DNA of 64,000 bases from Bacillus sp. SA1-12 (GCF_000981385.1 NZ_LATZ01000120.1:310001-374000); one strand, 5' to 3'; numbered from the stretch's first letter, positions 8,611 to 17,423 are shown. Notes: a model not told the origin generated them from the sequence alone. Program-made: numbers and translations.

Positions 8611-9378
8611 TTATATTTCCACTGAGCTAATTATTTTCCAGCCGTCTATATCAAAGCCACCCATTTTGTCTAAAACATATTTAGATAGTTGTTTATAATT
8701 GTTTATCATTTCGAGGTTTTCTTTCTGTTCTATTGCTTTGATAAACATGTTACTGAATTCAGTGTCTGGAAAAGTATCTTTTAGATATTTTTCCTTAAAG
8801 TCAGTGTTTTTTAGATAGGAAAGGATTTGATAGGGTGGAATAAGTTCTAATCCTAGATAAAGACAATATTGATTAAATAAATTTGATAATGAATGATAGT
8901 ATATAAGATAAAAGTCCGGACTTTGTTGTTCGTAACAATCTTGTAAATTGTCACAGGTGTCCCATATTCCATATTTTTTGATTTCTTGTAATATATAGTT
9001 AGGTTTTTCATGTTTTTTATTGATCCATTCCTGTGCTTCTCGTTTTAGCTCCTCAATGACTCCCGTTTTATCAAAAAGAACTTGACCAGTAAGAAACTGA
9101 ACCATAGACATAGTTCTGTGATCTCTAAAATCCTCTTGAAAATATTGACGAATTTGCCTCGGGGGATTGACAAAATATTCGATAAGATACTTGTCAATTT
9201 GTTTATTGCCTCTTTCTCTCCAGTTTGCTTCATCAGATAAAAGGATATGCACGTCTATATCTGATCGTTTAGTCGGATTACCGGTCACATAACTTCCGCA
9301 AACGAGTGCTGCTATTACGTCGTTTCTATCTATCCACTCTTTTAAAAATTTATGGAGGGCTTTTTCCCACTTTTCCAT
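8611..9378 (-). CDS. Nucleotidyltransferase-domain protein (MNT superfamily)
   Basis: A 255-residue protein with an N-terminal polymerase-beta-type nucleotidyltransferase domain: CGSYVTGN at residues 27-34 and the paired acidic residues D40 and D42 (SDIDVHIL), i.e. the GS...DxD metal-binding signature. The rest is helical and not diagnostic. Relatives include aminoglycoside nucleotidyltransferases and many uncharacterised stand-alone proteins that transfer a nucleotide to a small molecule or protein. The start at 9378 has an AAAGGTGG ribosome site, which lies inside a leader resembling a T-box element (9381-9545). Substrate unknown. Confidence 0.8.
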   Translation of the reverse strand: MEKWEKALHKFLKEWIDRNDVIAALVCGSYVTGNPTKRSDIDVHILLSDEANWRERGNKQIDKYLIEYFVNPPRQIRQYFQEDFRDHRTMSMVQFLTGQVLFDKTGVIEELKREAQEWINKKHEKPNYILQEIKKYGIWDTCDNLQDCYEQQSPDFYLIYYHSLSNLFNQYCLYLGLELIPPYQILSYLKNTDFKEKYLKDTFPDTEFSNMFIKAIEQKENLEMINNYKQLSKYVLDKMGGFDIDGWKIISSVEI

Positions 9379-9380
9379 TT

Positions 9381-9545
9381 GCGTTTCCCACCTTTAGTTC
9401 CATTCATCAGTATTCTCTCTATCAGTATGGCAATCACTTTATCTTGATTGTTGATTTCCGCTAAAAACCAGTGGTCTGGTGAGATTAGACTTACTCTCCT
9501 GATCATAATTTCCTGTCCCTTTGAAGTCTCACGCTGTCCCCCCAA
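9381..9545 (-). promoter_or_regulatory. T-box-like leader or relic before the nucleotidyltransferase gene
   Basis: The minus strand immediately upstream of the nucleotidyltransferase reads GGAACTAAAGGTGGGAAACGC-like at 9401-9381, close to the T-box antiterminator consensus (GGAAC..AAGGTGGNACCGCG), and about 120 bases earlier has GATCAGGAGAGTAAGT, resembling the base of T-box stem I. No terminator hairpin is visible between this and the start codon, and the consensus is imperfect, so it may be a relic or coincidence. A 67-codon frame across it is not a convincing gene. Confidence 0.28.
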
Positions 9546-9593
9546 TCAACTTATTGCTAAATGCAACAATGAGTATTAATATTCCTTTTGTAT

Positions 9594-9620
9594 ATAAAAA
9601 TAGGATTGCCGAAGCAATCC
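9594..9620 (-). terminator. Rho-independent terminator of the ABC exporter gene
   Basis: On the minus strand GGATTGC-TTCG-GCAATCC forms a 7-bp stem with a stable UUCG loop followed by TATTTTTAT. It lies 12 bases after the exporter stop codon. Confidence 0.85.
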
Positions 9621-9631
9621 CAATCATTCAT

Positions 9632-11371
9632 TCAACTAATCTTAAATTGCATTTGATATAAATGGGCATAGGTACCTTCATATGCCAGTAATTCTTCATG
9701 TGTTCCTTCTTCATCAATGCCATGATCTGTTAAGACAACAACCCTTTTGGCATTTCTAACCGTTGATAATCTATGAGCAATCACAAATGTTGTTCGATTT
9801 TTTGCCAGATCGTCCAACGCCTTTTGCACAACTCTTTCACTTTCATTATCCAGAGCACTTGTTGCTTCATCAAAAATAAGAATAGGCGGATTTTTCAAAA
9901 AGACGCGTGCAATGCTCAACCGCTGTTTTTGTCCACCAGATAAGGTTACACCACGTTGACCAATATCAGTCTCATACCCATCTGGTAATCCCATTATAAA
10001 ATTATGGGCATTAGCCTTTATTGCTGCCTCAATGATTTCCTCTTTACTTGCATTTGGTTTACCATAGCGGATATTGTCCAGAACGGTTCCGGCAAATAAA
10101 TAGACATCTTGCTGGACTACACCTATGTTTCGTCTTAGAGTGTCCAGGCTAATATTCTTAATATTTATCCCATCAAGTAAAATTTCTCCCTCTCTAACGT
10201 CATAGAAACGGGGGATGAGCGAGCATAATGTTGTTTTACCGGCACCAGATGGGCCGACTAATGCAATATAGTCTCCTGCTTTAACGTCTAGTGAAATGTT
10301 TTCCAAAACATAGTCATGGGTATCAAGATACTTGAAGCCGACATTTTTAAACTCTATATTACCTTTTACATCTTTTAAATCAATCGCATCTCTTGAGTCT
10401 TGAATATCAGGCTCAATTTCTAGAATTTCCATAAAGCGTTCAAAGCCGGTAATGCCTTCCTGGTACTGCATTGTCATATGGGTTAATTTTTGTAAAGGCT
10501 CAATGAGATAACCAATGTATAATAAAAATGTGATTAAATCCGCCAAATCTAAGGAAGCATTTACAATGTTAACACCGCCAAATACAATAACTGTTATTGT
10601 AATAAGCTGGATAAACGTTTCCATTCCATTGTATAAATAGGCTTCATTTCGATACGTGCTCTTCCTGCTTTCAAGAAAGCGATTATTTTCATAGGCGAAT
10701 TTTTCCCTTTCAATGTCTTCATTGGCAAATGACTTTACAACTCGGATCCCCGAAAGGCTATCCTCCACCTGTGAATTAATATCAGCAATTCTCGCTTTAT
10801 TTCTTTTTATTGCAAGATTTATTCGTTTATTTAAAATCAAGGCAAAAAACGCCATTGGCGGTAAAAACATAAAGACGGCCAACGTTAATTTGACATTGAT
10901 CATCATTAAGATAACAAAAGCACCGATAAACTTTACAAGATATCTAAGGTAATCCTCGGGACCATGATGATACAATTCAGATAATAAAAGTAAATCGTTT
11001 GTAATTCTTGACATTAGCTGCCCTGTTTTTTGCTTATCGTAAAAACGAAAGGATAATTTTTGTAAATGATCAAATAATTCACTGCGCATATCACTTTCCA
11101 TCATAGCACCTAGCTTATGTCCCTGATAATCTGAAAAAAAGTTACACGCATTTTGTATCAAAACCAACAAAAGCATCAAAGCACCAATGATGTAAATTTG
11201 ATTTAGCGCATGGGAGATGTTTCCTTCCAGCACATCTTTTGTTATATATCGTGTCAATAATGGATAGCTTAACGAAATGACAGACACGATTAATGTACAA
11301 GTTAAAACAGCCGAAAACAATCTTAAATACGGTTTGTAATAGGAAAGAAATTTTTTTAATCGATTATTCAT
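9632..11371 (-). CDS. ABC exporter, fused permease and ATPase (MsbA/BmrA type)
   Basis: A 579-residue half-transporter that would dimerise. Residues 1-330 form a six-helix type 1 exporter membrane domain; the C-terminal half is the ATPase with Walker A GPSGAGKTT, Q loop (VVQQDVYLF), signature LSGGQKQR, Walker B ILIFDEATSALD and the H-loop histidine in IAHRLST. Such proteins export drugs or lipids. The gene has an AAGGAG ribosome site and its own terminator. Upstream is a well-translated-looking 19-codon ORF overlapping a long inverted repeat (11424-11511), which suggests control by translation or attenuation, as known for the bmrB leader of the BmrCD drug exporter in B. subtilis. Confidence 0.93.
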   Translation of the reverse strand: MNNRLKKFLSYYKPYLRLFSAVLTCTLIVSVISLSYPLLTRYITKDVLEGNISHALNQIYIIGALMLLLVLIQNACNFFSDYQGHKLGAMMESDMRSELFDHLQKLSFRFYDKQKTGQLMSRITNDLLLLSELYHHGPEDYLRYLVKFIGAFVILMMINVKLTLAVFMFLPPMAFFALILNKRINLAIKRNKARIADINSQVEDSLSGIRVVKSFANEDIEREKFAYENNRFLESRKSTYRNEAYLYNGMETFIQLITITVIVFGGVNIVNASLDLADLITFLLYIGYLIEPLQKLTHMTMQYQEGITGFERFMEILEIEPDIQDSRDAIDLKDVKGNIEFKNVGFKYLDTHDYVLENISLDVKAGDYIALVGPSGAGKTTLCSLIPRFYDVREGEILLDGINIKNISLDTLRRNIGVVQQDVYLFAGTVLDNIRYGKPNASKEEIIEAAIKANAHNFIMGLPDGYETDIGQRGVTLSGGQKQRLSIARVFLKNPPILIFDEATSALDNESERVVQKALDDLAKNRTTFVIAHRLSTVRNAKRVVVLTDHGIDEEGTHEELLAYEGTYAHLYQMQFKIS

Positions 11372-11423
11372 TTTTTGCTCCTTGTATGTTCGAGTTCCTC
11401 ATTCTTGTTCATGCATCCGTCTC

Positions 11424-11478
11424 ACATATAAGGGCAAACACATATTGTCAGTTAATGAAATGCTGCACCCTTATATGT
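11424..11478 (-). promoter_or_regulatory. Inverted repeat overlapping a leader ORF, candidate attenuator
   Basis: ACATATAAGGG (11478-11468 on the minus strand) and CCCTTATATGT (11434-11424) are perfectly complementary over 11 bases with a 33-base loop. The 5' arm falls within codons 12-15 of the small ORF 11452-11511 and the 3' arm lies after its stop codon. A ribosome stalled in the ORF would change this fold. There is no U tract, so any effect would be on translation or through alternative pairings. Confidence 0.5.
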
Positions 11479-11511
11479 TTGTTCTTCTTTAGTTACAAAT
11501 TTTTTCATCAT
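11452..11511 (-). CDS. Putative 19-residue leader peptide of the ABC exporter
   Basis: A 19-codon ORF (MMKKFVTKEEQTYKGAAFH) with a very strong ribosome site, AAAAGGAGG, 5 to 8 bases before its double ATG. It lies about 80 bases upstream of the exporter gene in the same direction and overlaps the inverted repeat 11424-11478. The good ribosome site and position argue for real translation; the function as a drug-sensing leader peptide is inferred from known antibiotic-inducible ABC transporters. Confidence 0.5.
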   Translation of the reverse strand: MMKKFVTKEEQTYKGAAFH

Positions 11512-11569
11512 AGTAGCCTCCTTTTTTCTCGTTAACTAATAATATTCCGTATTTTTTTTGAAATTCCTT

Positions 11570-12691
11570 TTATTTTTTTAGGGTATTAGTGTTCTTTTTT
11601 GTTTGGAGCTTATTTCGGAAAAATGCAATACAAAGTAATAACAATGGAAACAGAATTTGCAAAGGTATATGAAAGTATAATGTGAAAAAATCTAAGCCAA
11701 TTTCATTATGACGAATTTGATTCGGTGCAATTAAAAGTGATAAGGGTGTTATGATCATACCCATTCCAAGGAATACAGAACGATTTTGTTTTAATTTAAA
11801 AAGTTGGGCAATCCCAACTGCTGATCCGAAAGTCCATCCGCCAATTTTAAAAAACACGCCAGCTAACATCGTTAAAATAACCAATGCATCAAATCTTTCC
11901 AAGAAATCAGCAATGGAAACCATTCTGGCAGCTGTAAGAAGAGGAAAAAAATCTTTTTTGTATATTTCAGGACCTAGTACAGATAAAACCATGATTAAAT
12001 TAACGGTCATAATCATCCCGGTAAGGAATATGGCTGTCATTCCAACTATTCTTTTTTTATTCATTTTGTTTAAATATGGGAAAAACATCGTAATGATGAT
12101 TGCTTCTCCAAACGGGAAGGTTAATACCATTGGAAACACTTCATTCATGATCGGTTTTAGACCATTTCCTAAAATAGGGGTAAGCTGCTGTATATCGAAT
12201 TCTCTTACAGTTAGTAATAGAACCCATATGATACTTAAAGACATAAGATAAAATGGAATTACGGCTTCTCCCATTCTGCCGAAGGACTCAACTCCACCTC
12301 GAAAACAATACACGATTAAGATCATAAAACTTCCTATTACGACTACCATGGGTGTTTTAACCAGCATGGATGCTGCTAATATCTCAGCGAAATCTCGACA
12401 TGCTCGAGCAGCTAAATATGTAAAATAGCCAATATAGATCAAAATAAACGGGAATGCCAAAAACTTCCCGATGATTTTTGGTATCATTTGAATCAACGTA
12501 TCATTTGGATAATAGTTCGATAATTTCGTATAGACAAACATTAAGATAAAGCCGCCTAACATTGAGACTAGAATAACAATCCAAGCATCTTGTTTGGCAC
12601 CTCCACCTAAACCAAAAACAAATGTATTCCCTATTTGGAATCCAACGATCACATAAAGTAATTGGAGTGCACTGATTTTTTCCTGCTTCAT
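11570..12691 (-). CDS. Orphan GerAB-family spore germination permease
   Basis: A 373-residue permease of the spore germination family with about ten membrane segments. The N-terminal AKQDAWIVILVSMLGGF and the central TFPFGEAI and FFPYLN motifs closely parallel the second B subunit of the operon at 3230-4330. No A or C gene adjoins it, so it may pair with subunits encoded elsewhere or replace a B subunit. It appears to have its own promoter, overlapped by an 11-base inverted repeat (12721-12765). Expression in the forespore would be expected for a receptor subunit, but the visible promoter is of sigma-A type. Confidence 0.9.
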   Translation of the reverse strand: MKQEKISALQLLYVIVGFQIGNTFVFGLGGGAKQDAWIVILVSMLGGFILMFVYTKLSNYYPNDTLIQMIPKIIGKFLAFPFILIYIGYFTYLAARACRDFAEILAASMLVKTPMVVVIGSFMILIVYCFRGGVESFGRMGEAVIPFYLMSLSIIWVLLLTVREFDIQQLTPILGNGLKPIMNEVFPMVLTFPFGEAIIITMFFPYLNKMNKKRIVGMTAIFLTGMIMTVNLIMVLSVLGPEIYKKDFFPLLTAARMVSIADFLERFDALVILTMLAGVFFKIGGWTFGSAVGIAQLFKLKQNRSVFLGMGMIITPLSLLIAPNQIRHNEIGLDFFTLYFHIPLQILFPLLLLCIAFFRNKLQTKKNTNTLKK

Positions 12692-12720
12692 TCTACCACC
12701 CCAAGGATTGAAATGCTTCC

Positions 12721-12765
12721 ATTAAATTGTAGATAGTATATACAATTTAATGGTATCTTATCCAA
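12721..12765 (-). promoter_or_regulatory. Promoter with overlapping inverted repeat before the orphan GerB gene
   Basis: On the minus strand TTGGAT (12765-12760), a 17-base spacer and TATATA (12742-12737) form a plausible sigma-A promoter. A perfect 11-base inverted repeat, ATTAAATTGTA-N9-TACAATTTAAT (12721-12751), covers the -10 region and expected start. This could be a repressor site or a 5' hairpin in the transcript. Confidence 0.5.
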
Positions 12766-12855
12766 AAGCAGGGTTTGAAGGTAAGTTTGCACGGGGCAGT
12801 TTCAAAAGGGCTTGTTCTTTTTTGACCTGCACCGAAAGATGATGGTGAAAAAGAA

Positions 12856-13368
12856 CTACTTACCTGTTTTCTTTAGATATAGATAAAAAACATAATCAGT
12901 GCCAATACCTTGATAACCTAATTGCCGAAGCATAGCAGTAATATTACCTCGGTGGTAGGTTCCATGATTGACAACATGCTGGACTAACTCAAATAGATTT
13001 GTATCTAGCCGTCCGTATGTTGGATGCTCAGGGAATATTCCTTGACCGTAGTCATACTGTTCAAAAAAAGCTTTCATTTCCGTTGATAGGTCAGAATACA
13101 AAGTCTCCATTTCTTCTAAACTTTTTCCGTTGACCGTCTCACGTAACTGATTTGTTTGTTCAGCGATTTCGTGATAACTTTTGTTAGACATGACACCTAA
13201 CCATGTGATATCGGTTAAATACACATGCACCATGACCTTAGAGATTGATGGAAATACGCTTTGAATCTCCTGATCGAAAATGCTGCTCGGTAGTTCCTTT
13301 AAGTGTTCAAAAATCTTTTGGTTTGCCCATACATGATAATCATACAGTTGGATCGTTTGCTGTTTCAT
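12856..13368 (-). CDS. DinB-family protein
   Basis: A 170-residue four-helix-bundle protein of the DinB/YfiT-like superfamily. Family members bind a metal through three histidines and several act as thiol-dependent transferases (for example with bacillithiol), but many are uncharacterised. The likely ligands are H48 and the HxxxH pair H135 and H139 in VNHGTYHRG; the N-terminal YDYHVWANQKI is also typical. It stands alone, with no visible damage-regulated (SOS) box nearby, so the name reflects the fold and not DNA-damage induction. Confidence 0.87.
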   Translation of the reverse strand: MKQQTIQLYDYHVWANQKIFEHLKELPSSIFDQEIQSVFPSISKVMVHVYLTDITWLGVMSNKSYHEIAEQTNQLRETVNGKSLEEMETLYSDLSTEMKAFFEQYDYGQGIFPEHPTYGRLDTNLFELVQHVVNHGTYHRGNITAMLRQLGYQGIGTDYVFYLYLKKTGK

Positions 13369-13526
13369 TTGTCATTCTCCTCGCTCTAATAGAGATCAAC
13401 TTCCTTATTTAAAGTTCTATACTAATCGCAAAATCCCTTGTTTATTATGGTATTTATTGTAAAAAATGTTGGTTCACGTTCTATGTTGTAAAGGTTATTA
13501 GAAGCGTATTTTTTATTGGAAGTAGC

Positions 13527-13552
13527 AAAAAAAAAGAGCCCTGCCATGGCTC
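13527..13552 (-). terminator. Rho-independent terminator after the DUF3231 gene
   Basis: On the minus strand GAGCC-N7-GGCTC is followed by nine T residues. It lies about 20 bases after the stop of the DUF3231 gene at 13575. Confidence 0.85.
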
Positions 13553-13574
13553 CTGTAAAGTTGTTATTATGGAT

Positions 13575-14576
13575 TTATTTCGTTAATTGTTTGCGGTCCT
13601 CAATTTGCGGGGGTTCTTCCAACCAGCCATTTTTTAACATTATTTTCGCTCCTTCCCTTGCGAAGGAGTAGATGTCTTTTGCCAAAATGGCCATTTTAAA
13701 CGGGAGGTCACTGCGTAAACTAAAAGCACTTCCAATTGCATTGCTTCCAAGCCCAAAAGAAGAGAGCAAGCTTGTATTGTATAACATGATTTTATCCGAA
13801 AAAGGGGCTGTTTTCGAAGCTGTGGCTTTCCCTGCATGACTGGCTGGCGGTTCTATAAAGCTTTGCCTTAAAAATTCACCTAATTCTATTTCAATCTTTT
13901 TAGATAAGTTTATTCCTTTTGTAAGGTATTGCTTCACTTCCTCATCAGAAGCCACTTGAGCAAACCCTATCATTAATTGCATGCCAACAAGGTTTGTTTC
14001 AATGGCATGATGAATAAGTGAAACTTCAACAGTATTTAATGATCTTGTTTCACCCAATGGATTTAATCCGCCTAAATAATGTTTATCTTTTACAAATGTA
14101 ACTTCTTTTGGCATACTGACTAGCGGCGGCCGTACCAATATTCCTTTTCCTAAAAGAAATTGGGTTGTTTGGCTGTTCATTTTTTGGGATTCTTTCGTCA
14201 ATTGAATAAAAAATTCCTCAATATCCTTTCGATAAGACATCCCTGTATAAAGGGCAAAAAGACTCATTTCAACTTTTGTCATCATATGCAAATACACAAT
14301 ATCAAACAGATAATCAAAAAGCTTTGGAACCCCTTTATGAACATCGCCTTCTGAAAAAGCTATCGGCAATACCGCACCTTCCTGTTGAAAGATATTTTTC
14401 ATTTTATCTATATTTTCGACTGTCTTAATATAATACTCTTGCAATAGCTGTATTTCATCATCGTCAGCGTGTTCTATAAAATGCTCCAGCATTAGTAGAA
14501 TCATCGTTTTTTCCTGGTAAGTCATCCACAAATTAGCTAATTCTGAGGATGAAATAGGTGCTTGACTTGAAGGCAT
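13575..14576 (-). CDS. DUF3231-family protein
   Basis: A 333-residue protein made of two similar, mostly helical halves (about 1-165 and 175-330), each with a LANLW or SLIHHA-type helix start and a PPL or EPP motif; the C-terminal NGWLEEPPQIEDRKQL is typical of DUF3231, a family found mainly in spore-forming Bacillaceae with no firm function. A paralogue lies at 16264-17313, on the other side of the purF-like gene and in the opposite orientation. Ribosome site AGGAGGG before the ATG is strong. Sporulation-stage expression is possible but not shown. Confidence 0.85.
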   Translation of the reverse strand: MPSSQAPISSSELANLWMTYQEKTMILLMLEHFIEHADDDEIQLLQEYYIKTVENIDKMKNIFQQEGAVLPIAFSEGDVHKGVPKLFDYLFDIVYLHMMTKVEMSLFALYTGMSYRKDIEEFFIQLTKESQKMNSQTTQFLLGKGILVRPPLVSMPKEVTFVKDKHYLGGLNPLGETRSLNTVEVSLIHHAIETNLVGMQLMIGFAQVASDEEVKQYLTKGINLSKKIEIELGEFLRQSFIEPPASHAGKATASKTAPFSDKIMLYNTSLLSSFGLGSNAIGSAFSLRSDLPFKMAILAKDIYSFAREGAKIMLKNGWLEEPPQIEDRKQLTK

Positions 14577-14792
14577 ATCAACCCTCCTACTTTTTTTCTT
14601 TAATATGTCCTATTTTCTTTTTTATATAAATAACCATTGGTAAACATACCAGTTCGAATGAACAAAATGCCATACAATAGTAAGTTTCAATAAAGTCAAT
14701 AAGTGTTCTGCTCCCTCTTCTCATAAATTATTGAGGATAGAAATTTTTTCTACGTAAAAAATAGGAAAAATGATGATATCGGAGGGGTAGGA

Positions 14793-16172
14793 ATGTCTTC
14801 GGAAATGAAAGAGAAATGTGGTGTTTTTGGGATTTTTAATCATCCAAAAGCAGCAGATTTAACGTATTACGGTCTTCACGCTTTGCAGCATCGCGGCCAG
14901 GAAAGTGCGGGAATTGTGGTTAGTGATGGCAAATCATTTAGGCATCATCGTGGAATGGGGTTAGTGACCCAAGTGTTTTCACGAGACATCCTTAATGGCT
15001 TAAGTGGCAATATGGCTATCGGTCATGTTCGCTATTCAACAACAGGCATGAGTTTATTGCAAAATGCACAGCCTCTTGTTTTTAAATATAGTGAGGGCGA
15101 TTTAGCTGTGGCTCATAACGGAAATTTAGTCAATGCGGGATTTGAAAGAAATATTTTACAACAGCAAGGGAGTATTTTTCAAACAACGACTGATACTGAG
15201 GTCATTGCCCACCTTATTGCCCGTTCTAAGAAAAAAATGTTTGGACAAGCAGCCCCAGAAGTTTTGAAAAGACTCGACGGATCATTTGCCTTATTAATCA
15301 TGACAGAAAAACAAATGCTTATCGCTCTCGATCGGAATGGTTTACGTCCTCTCTCACTAGGAAAAATTGGGGATGCCATTGTTGCTGCTTCAGAAACGTG
15401 TGCATTGAAAGCTGTTGATGCGAAATTTTGGCGCGATGTAGAGCCCGGTGAATGGCTTTTAGTTGATGAACACGGTGTGAAAACAGGACGGTTTGCTGCA
15501 AAAGAAAACCTGTCTCTTTGTTCGTTTGAGTTTGTGTATTTTGCGCGTCCTGACAGTGTCATACAAGGGAGAAATGTTTTATCCATTCGCAAGGAGCTTG
15601 GACAGATCTTAGCAAAAGAGCATCCAACAGAAGGGGATGTGGTAGTCGCAGTTCCTGACTCAAGTATCCCTGCTGCTATTGGATTTTCCCAACAATCAGG
15701 GATTCCCTATGAAATGGGCTTAATAAAAAACCCCTATGCTGGACGGTCCTTCATAGAACCAACTCAGGAATTGCGGGAATTAGCCGTTCGCCTTAAACTG
15801 AGCGCGGTTGAAGAAATACTTGAGGGGAAAAATGTAGTTCTAGTAGATGACTCTATCGTAAGAGGTACAACCAGCAAGCGTATTGTTCAATTAATTCGGC
15901 AGGCTGGCGCAAAGGAGGTTCATGTCCGAATTAGTTCTCCAATGGTTAGAAATCCTTGTTTTTATGGAATTGATATGCCGACAAAAGAAGAATTATTTGC
16001 TAATGTACATGAGCATGAGCAAGCAATGGGCAAAGCGATCGGGGCAGATTCATTGGCTTTCTTAAGTACCGAAGGATTATTAGAGGCTGTAAAAGTAGAT
16101 TTGGCTGAAACGAGCAGTCGTTGTGCAGCATGCTTTAGCGGAGCCTATCCAACCAAACTTTACCTTGAATAA
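14793..16172 (+). CDS. purF: Amidophosphoribosyltransferase paralogue (PurF-like)
   Basis: A 459-residue glutamine PRPP amidotransferase, the enzyme making phosphoribosylamine in purine synthesis. After an 8-residue propeptide the catalytic nucleophile is Cys9 (KCGVFGIF); the PRPP loop VVLVDDSIVRGTTS and the four cysteines that bind the 4Fe-4S cluster in Bacillus PurF (in LSLCSF, NPCFYG and RCAACF) are all present, so it should be active and oxygen-sensitive. It is monocistronic here, flanked by DUF3231 genes and not by other pur genes, so it is either a second copy or a displaced one. Ribosome site GGAGGGG. I saw no PurR box or guanine riboswitch in the 216-base upstream spacer. Confidence 0.93.
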   Translation: MSSEMKEKCGVFGIFNHPKAADLTYYGLHALQHRGQESAGIVVSDGKSFRHHRGMGLVTQVFSRDILNGLSGNMAIGHVRYSTTGMSLLQNAQPLVFKYSEGDLAVAHNGNLVNAGFERNILQQQGSIFQTTTDTEVIAHLIARSKKKMFGQAAPEVLKRLDGSFALLIMTEKQMLIALDRNGLRPLSLGKIGDAIVAASETCALKAVDAKFWRDVEPGEWLLVDEHGVKTGRFAAKENLSLCSFEFVYFARPDSVIQGRNVLSIRKELGQILAKEHPTEGDVVVAVPDSSIPAAIGFSQQSGIPYEMGLIKNPYAGRSFIEPTQELRELAVRLKLSAVEEILEGKNVVLVDDSIVRGTTSKRIVQLIRQAGAKEVHVRISSPMVRNPCFYGIDMPTKEELFANVHEHEQAMGKAIGADSLAFLSTEGLLEAVKVDLAETSSRCAACFSGAYPTKLYLE

Positions 16173-16263
16173 AATATATTATTTGTTAAGAATAATCTAG
16201 ACGGAATGATAGATGATAACATTAAAAAGATTTTGATTGGTAAGCTTTAAAGGAGGAAACTTT

Positions 16264-17313
16264 GTGAGTGGCCATACAAAAGGAAATGAAAACGGACAGG
16301 TATTAACAGAACATAAAATTCCCCTTACTGCGGCTGAAGTGGGATTTCTTTGGACTCAATATATGAATGACAGCTTGGCAACCTGTGTTTTTAAATATTT
16401 TAAAAGGACATGTGAAGATATAGAAATCCTCAAGCTTATTGAAGATGGCATTAGATTAACGCAAAAAAACCTTACGACCATAACAGCTATTTTTAATGAA
16501 GAGAACCATCCAATCCCAGTTGGATTTACGGATGAAGACGTTAACGAAAATGCACCAAGATTGTTTACAGATACATTTATGCTTATGTACTTCCAAAAAA
16601 TGGGTAACATTGCTATGGCAGGTATTGGTGTCGCCATCGGGGTTTCTGCTCGTGAAGATGTCAGTCATTTTTTTAACGAACTGCTTGTTTCTTCTGCAAA
16701 CTTGCACGATAAAGCAAGAAAATTAATGCTAGCAAAGGGCATTTATATTAGACCGCCGCAAATTTCAACGCCCGATAAGGTTACTTTTGTCAAAAAACAA
16801 AGCTTCCTTTTTGACTTTATTGGCCAGCAAAAAAGACCGTTATCAGCGATCGAAATTACCCATCTTTATATTAACGTCCAAACAAACGCTTTAGGAAAAG
16901 CGATGATGATGGCTTTTGCCCAGGTCTGTAAAAATGAAGATGTTAAACAATATTTTATGGCAGGAAAAAACATTTCCAATAAACATATTAATAAATTTAG
17001 CTCTATTTTAACCAATGGCGATGTACCAGCCCCTATGAATTGGGACTCTAATGTTTTAGACAGCATGGTTGCTCCCTTCTCGGATAAATTAATGATGCTC
17101 CACACTACTGGAATGATTGCAATCGGGATAGGTAATTATGGAACGGCTGCAGGTACCTGCCATCGATTGGATTTAAGTGCTACATATACAAGACTTTCAG
17201 CGGAAATTGCTTTGTATGCAGAAGATGGGGCAAATATTTTAATAAAACACGGCTGGCTTGAGGAACCGCCACAATCAGATGATCGTCAAGCACTTATTAA
17301 ACAGTCCAAATAA
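16264..17313 (+). CDS. DUF3231-family protein (second copy)
   Basis: A 349-residue DUF3231 protein with two helical repeats, paralogous to 13575-14576. Typical stretches are LWTQYMNDS near the N-terminus, YIRPPQISTP in the linker between repeats, and a C-terminal HGWLEEPPQSDDRQAL. I start it at the GTG at 16264, because AAAGGAGG lies 7 bases upstream; an in-frame TTG at 16237 would place that ribosome site inside the coding region. It is 91 bases from the purF-like gene in the same direction and ends at a strong terminator. Function unknown. Confidence 0.85.
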   Translation: MSGHTKGNENGQVLTEHKIPLTAAEVGFLWTQYMNDSLATCVFKYFKRTCEDIEILKLIEDGIRLTQKNLTTITAIFNEENHPIPVGFTDEDVNENAPRLFTDTFMLMYFQKMGNIAMAGIGVAIGVSAREDVSHFFNELLVSSANLHDKARKLMLAKGIYIRPPQISTPDKVTFVKKQSFLFDFIGQQKRPLSAIEITHLYINVQTNALGKAMMMAFAQVCKNEDVKQYFMAGKNISNKHINKFSSILTNGDVPAPMNWDSNVLDSMVAPFSDKLMMLHTTGMIAIGIGNYGTAAGTCHRLDLSATYTRLSAEIALYAEDGANILIKHGWLEEPPQSDDRQALIKQSK

Positions 17314-17366
17314 ACGAATCATTTCCTGGGGAAGCGCAAAAACTGACAATTTCCGTTCATATGAAA

Positions 17367-17402
17367 GAGCGGCCATTTGAATGGCCGCTCCCTCCTTTTT
17401 AT
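17367..17402 (+). terminator. Strong rho-independent terminator
   Basis: GAGCGGCCATT-TG-AATGGCCGCTC gives an 11-bp GC-rich stem followed by CCTCCTTTTTATAT. It ends the purF/DUF3231 unit and lies between it and the convergent minus-strand operon ending at 17424. Confidence 0.9.
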
Positions 17403-17423
17403 ATTTCAAAAACTCATTATTTG

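Noticed and set aside
9342..9545. 67-codon minus-strand frame before the nucleotidyltransferase
   Set aside because: It overlaps the nucleotidyltransferase start in another frame and follows a T-box-like leader; no protein signature.
14671..14679. CATACAATA as a sporulation (sigma-E or sigma-K) -10 box before purF
   Set aside because: No matching -35 element at the right distance was found.
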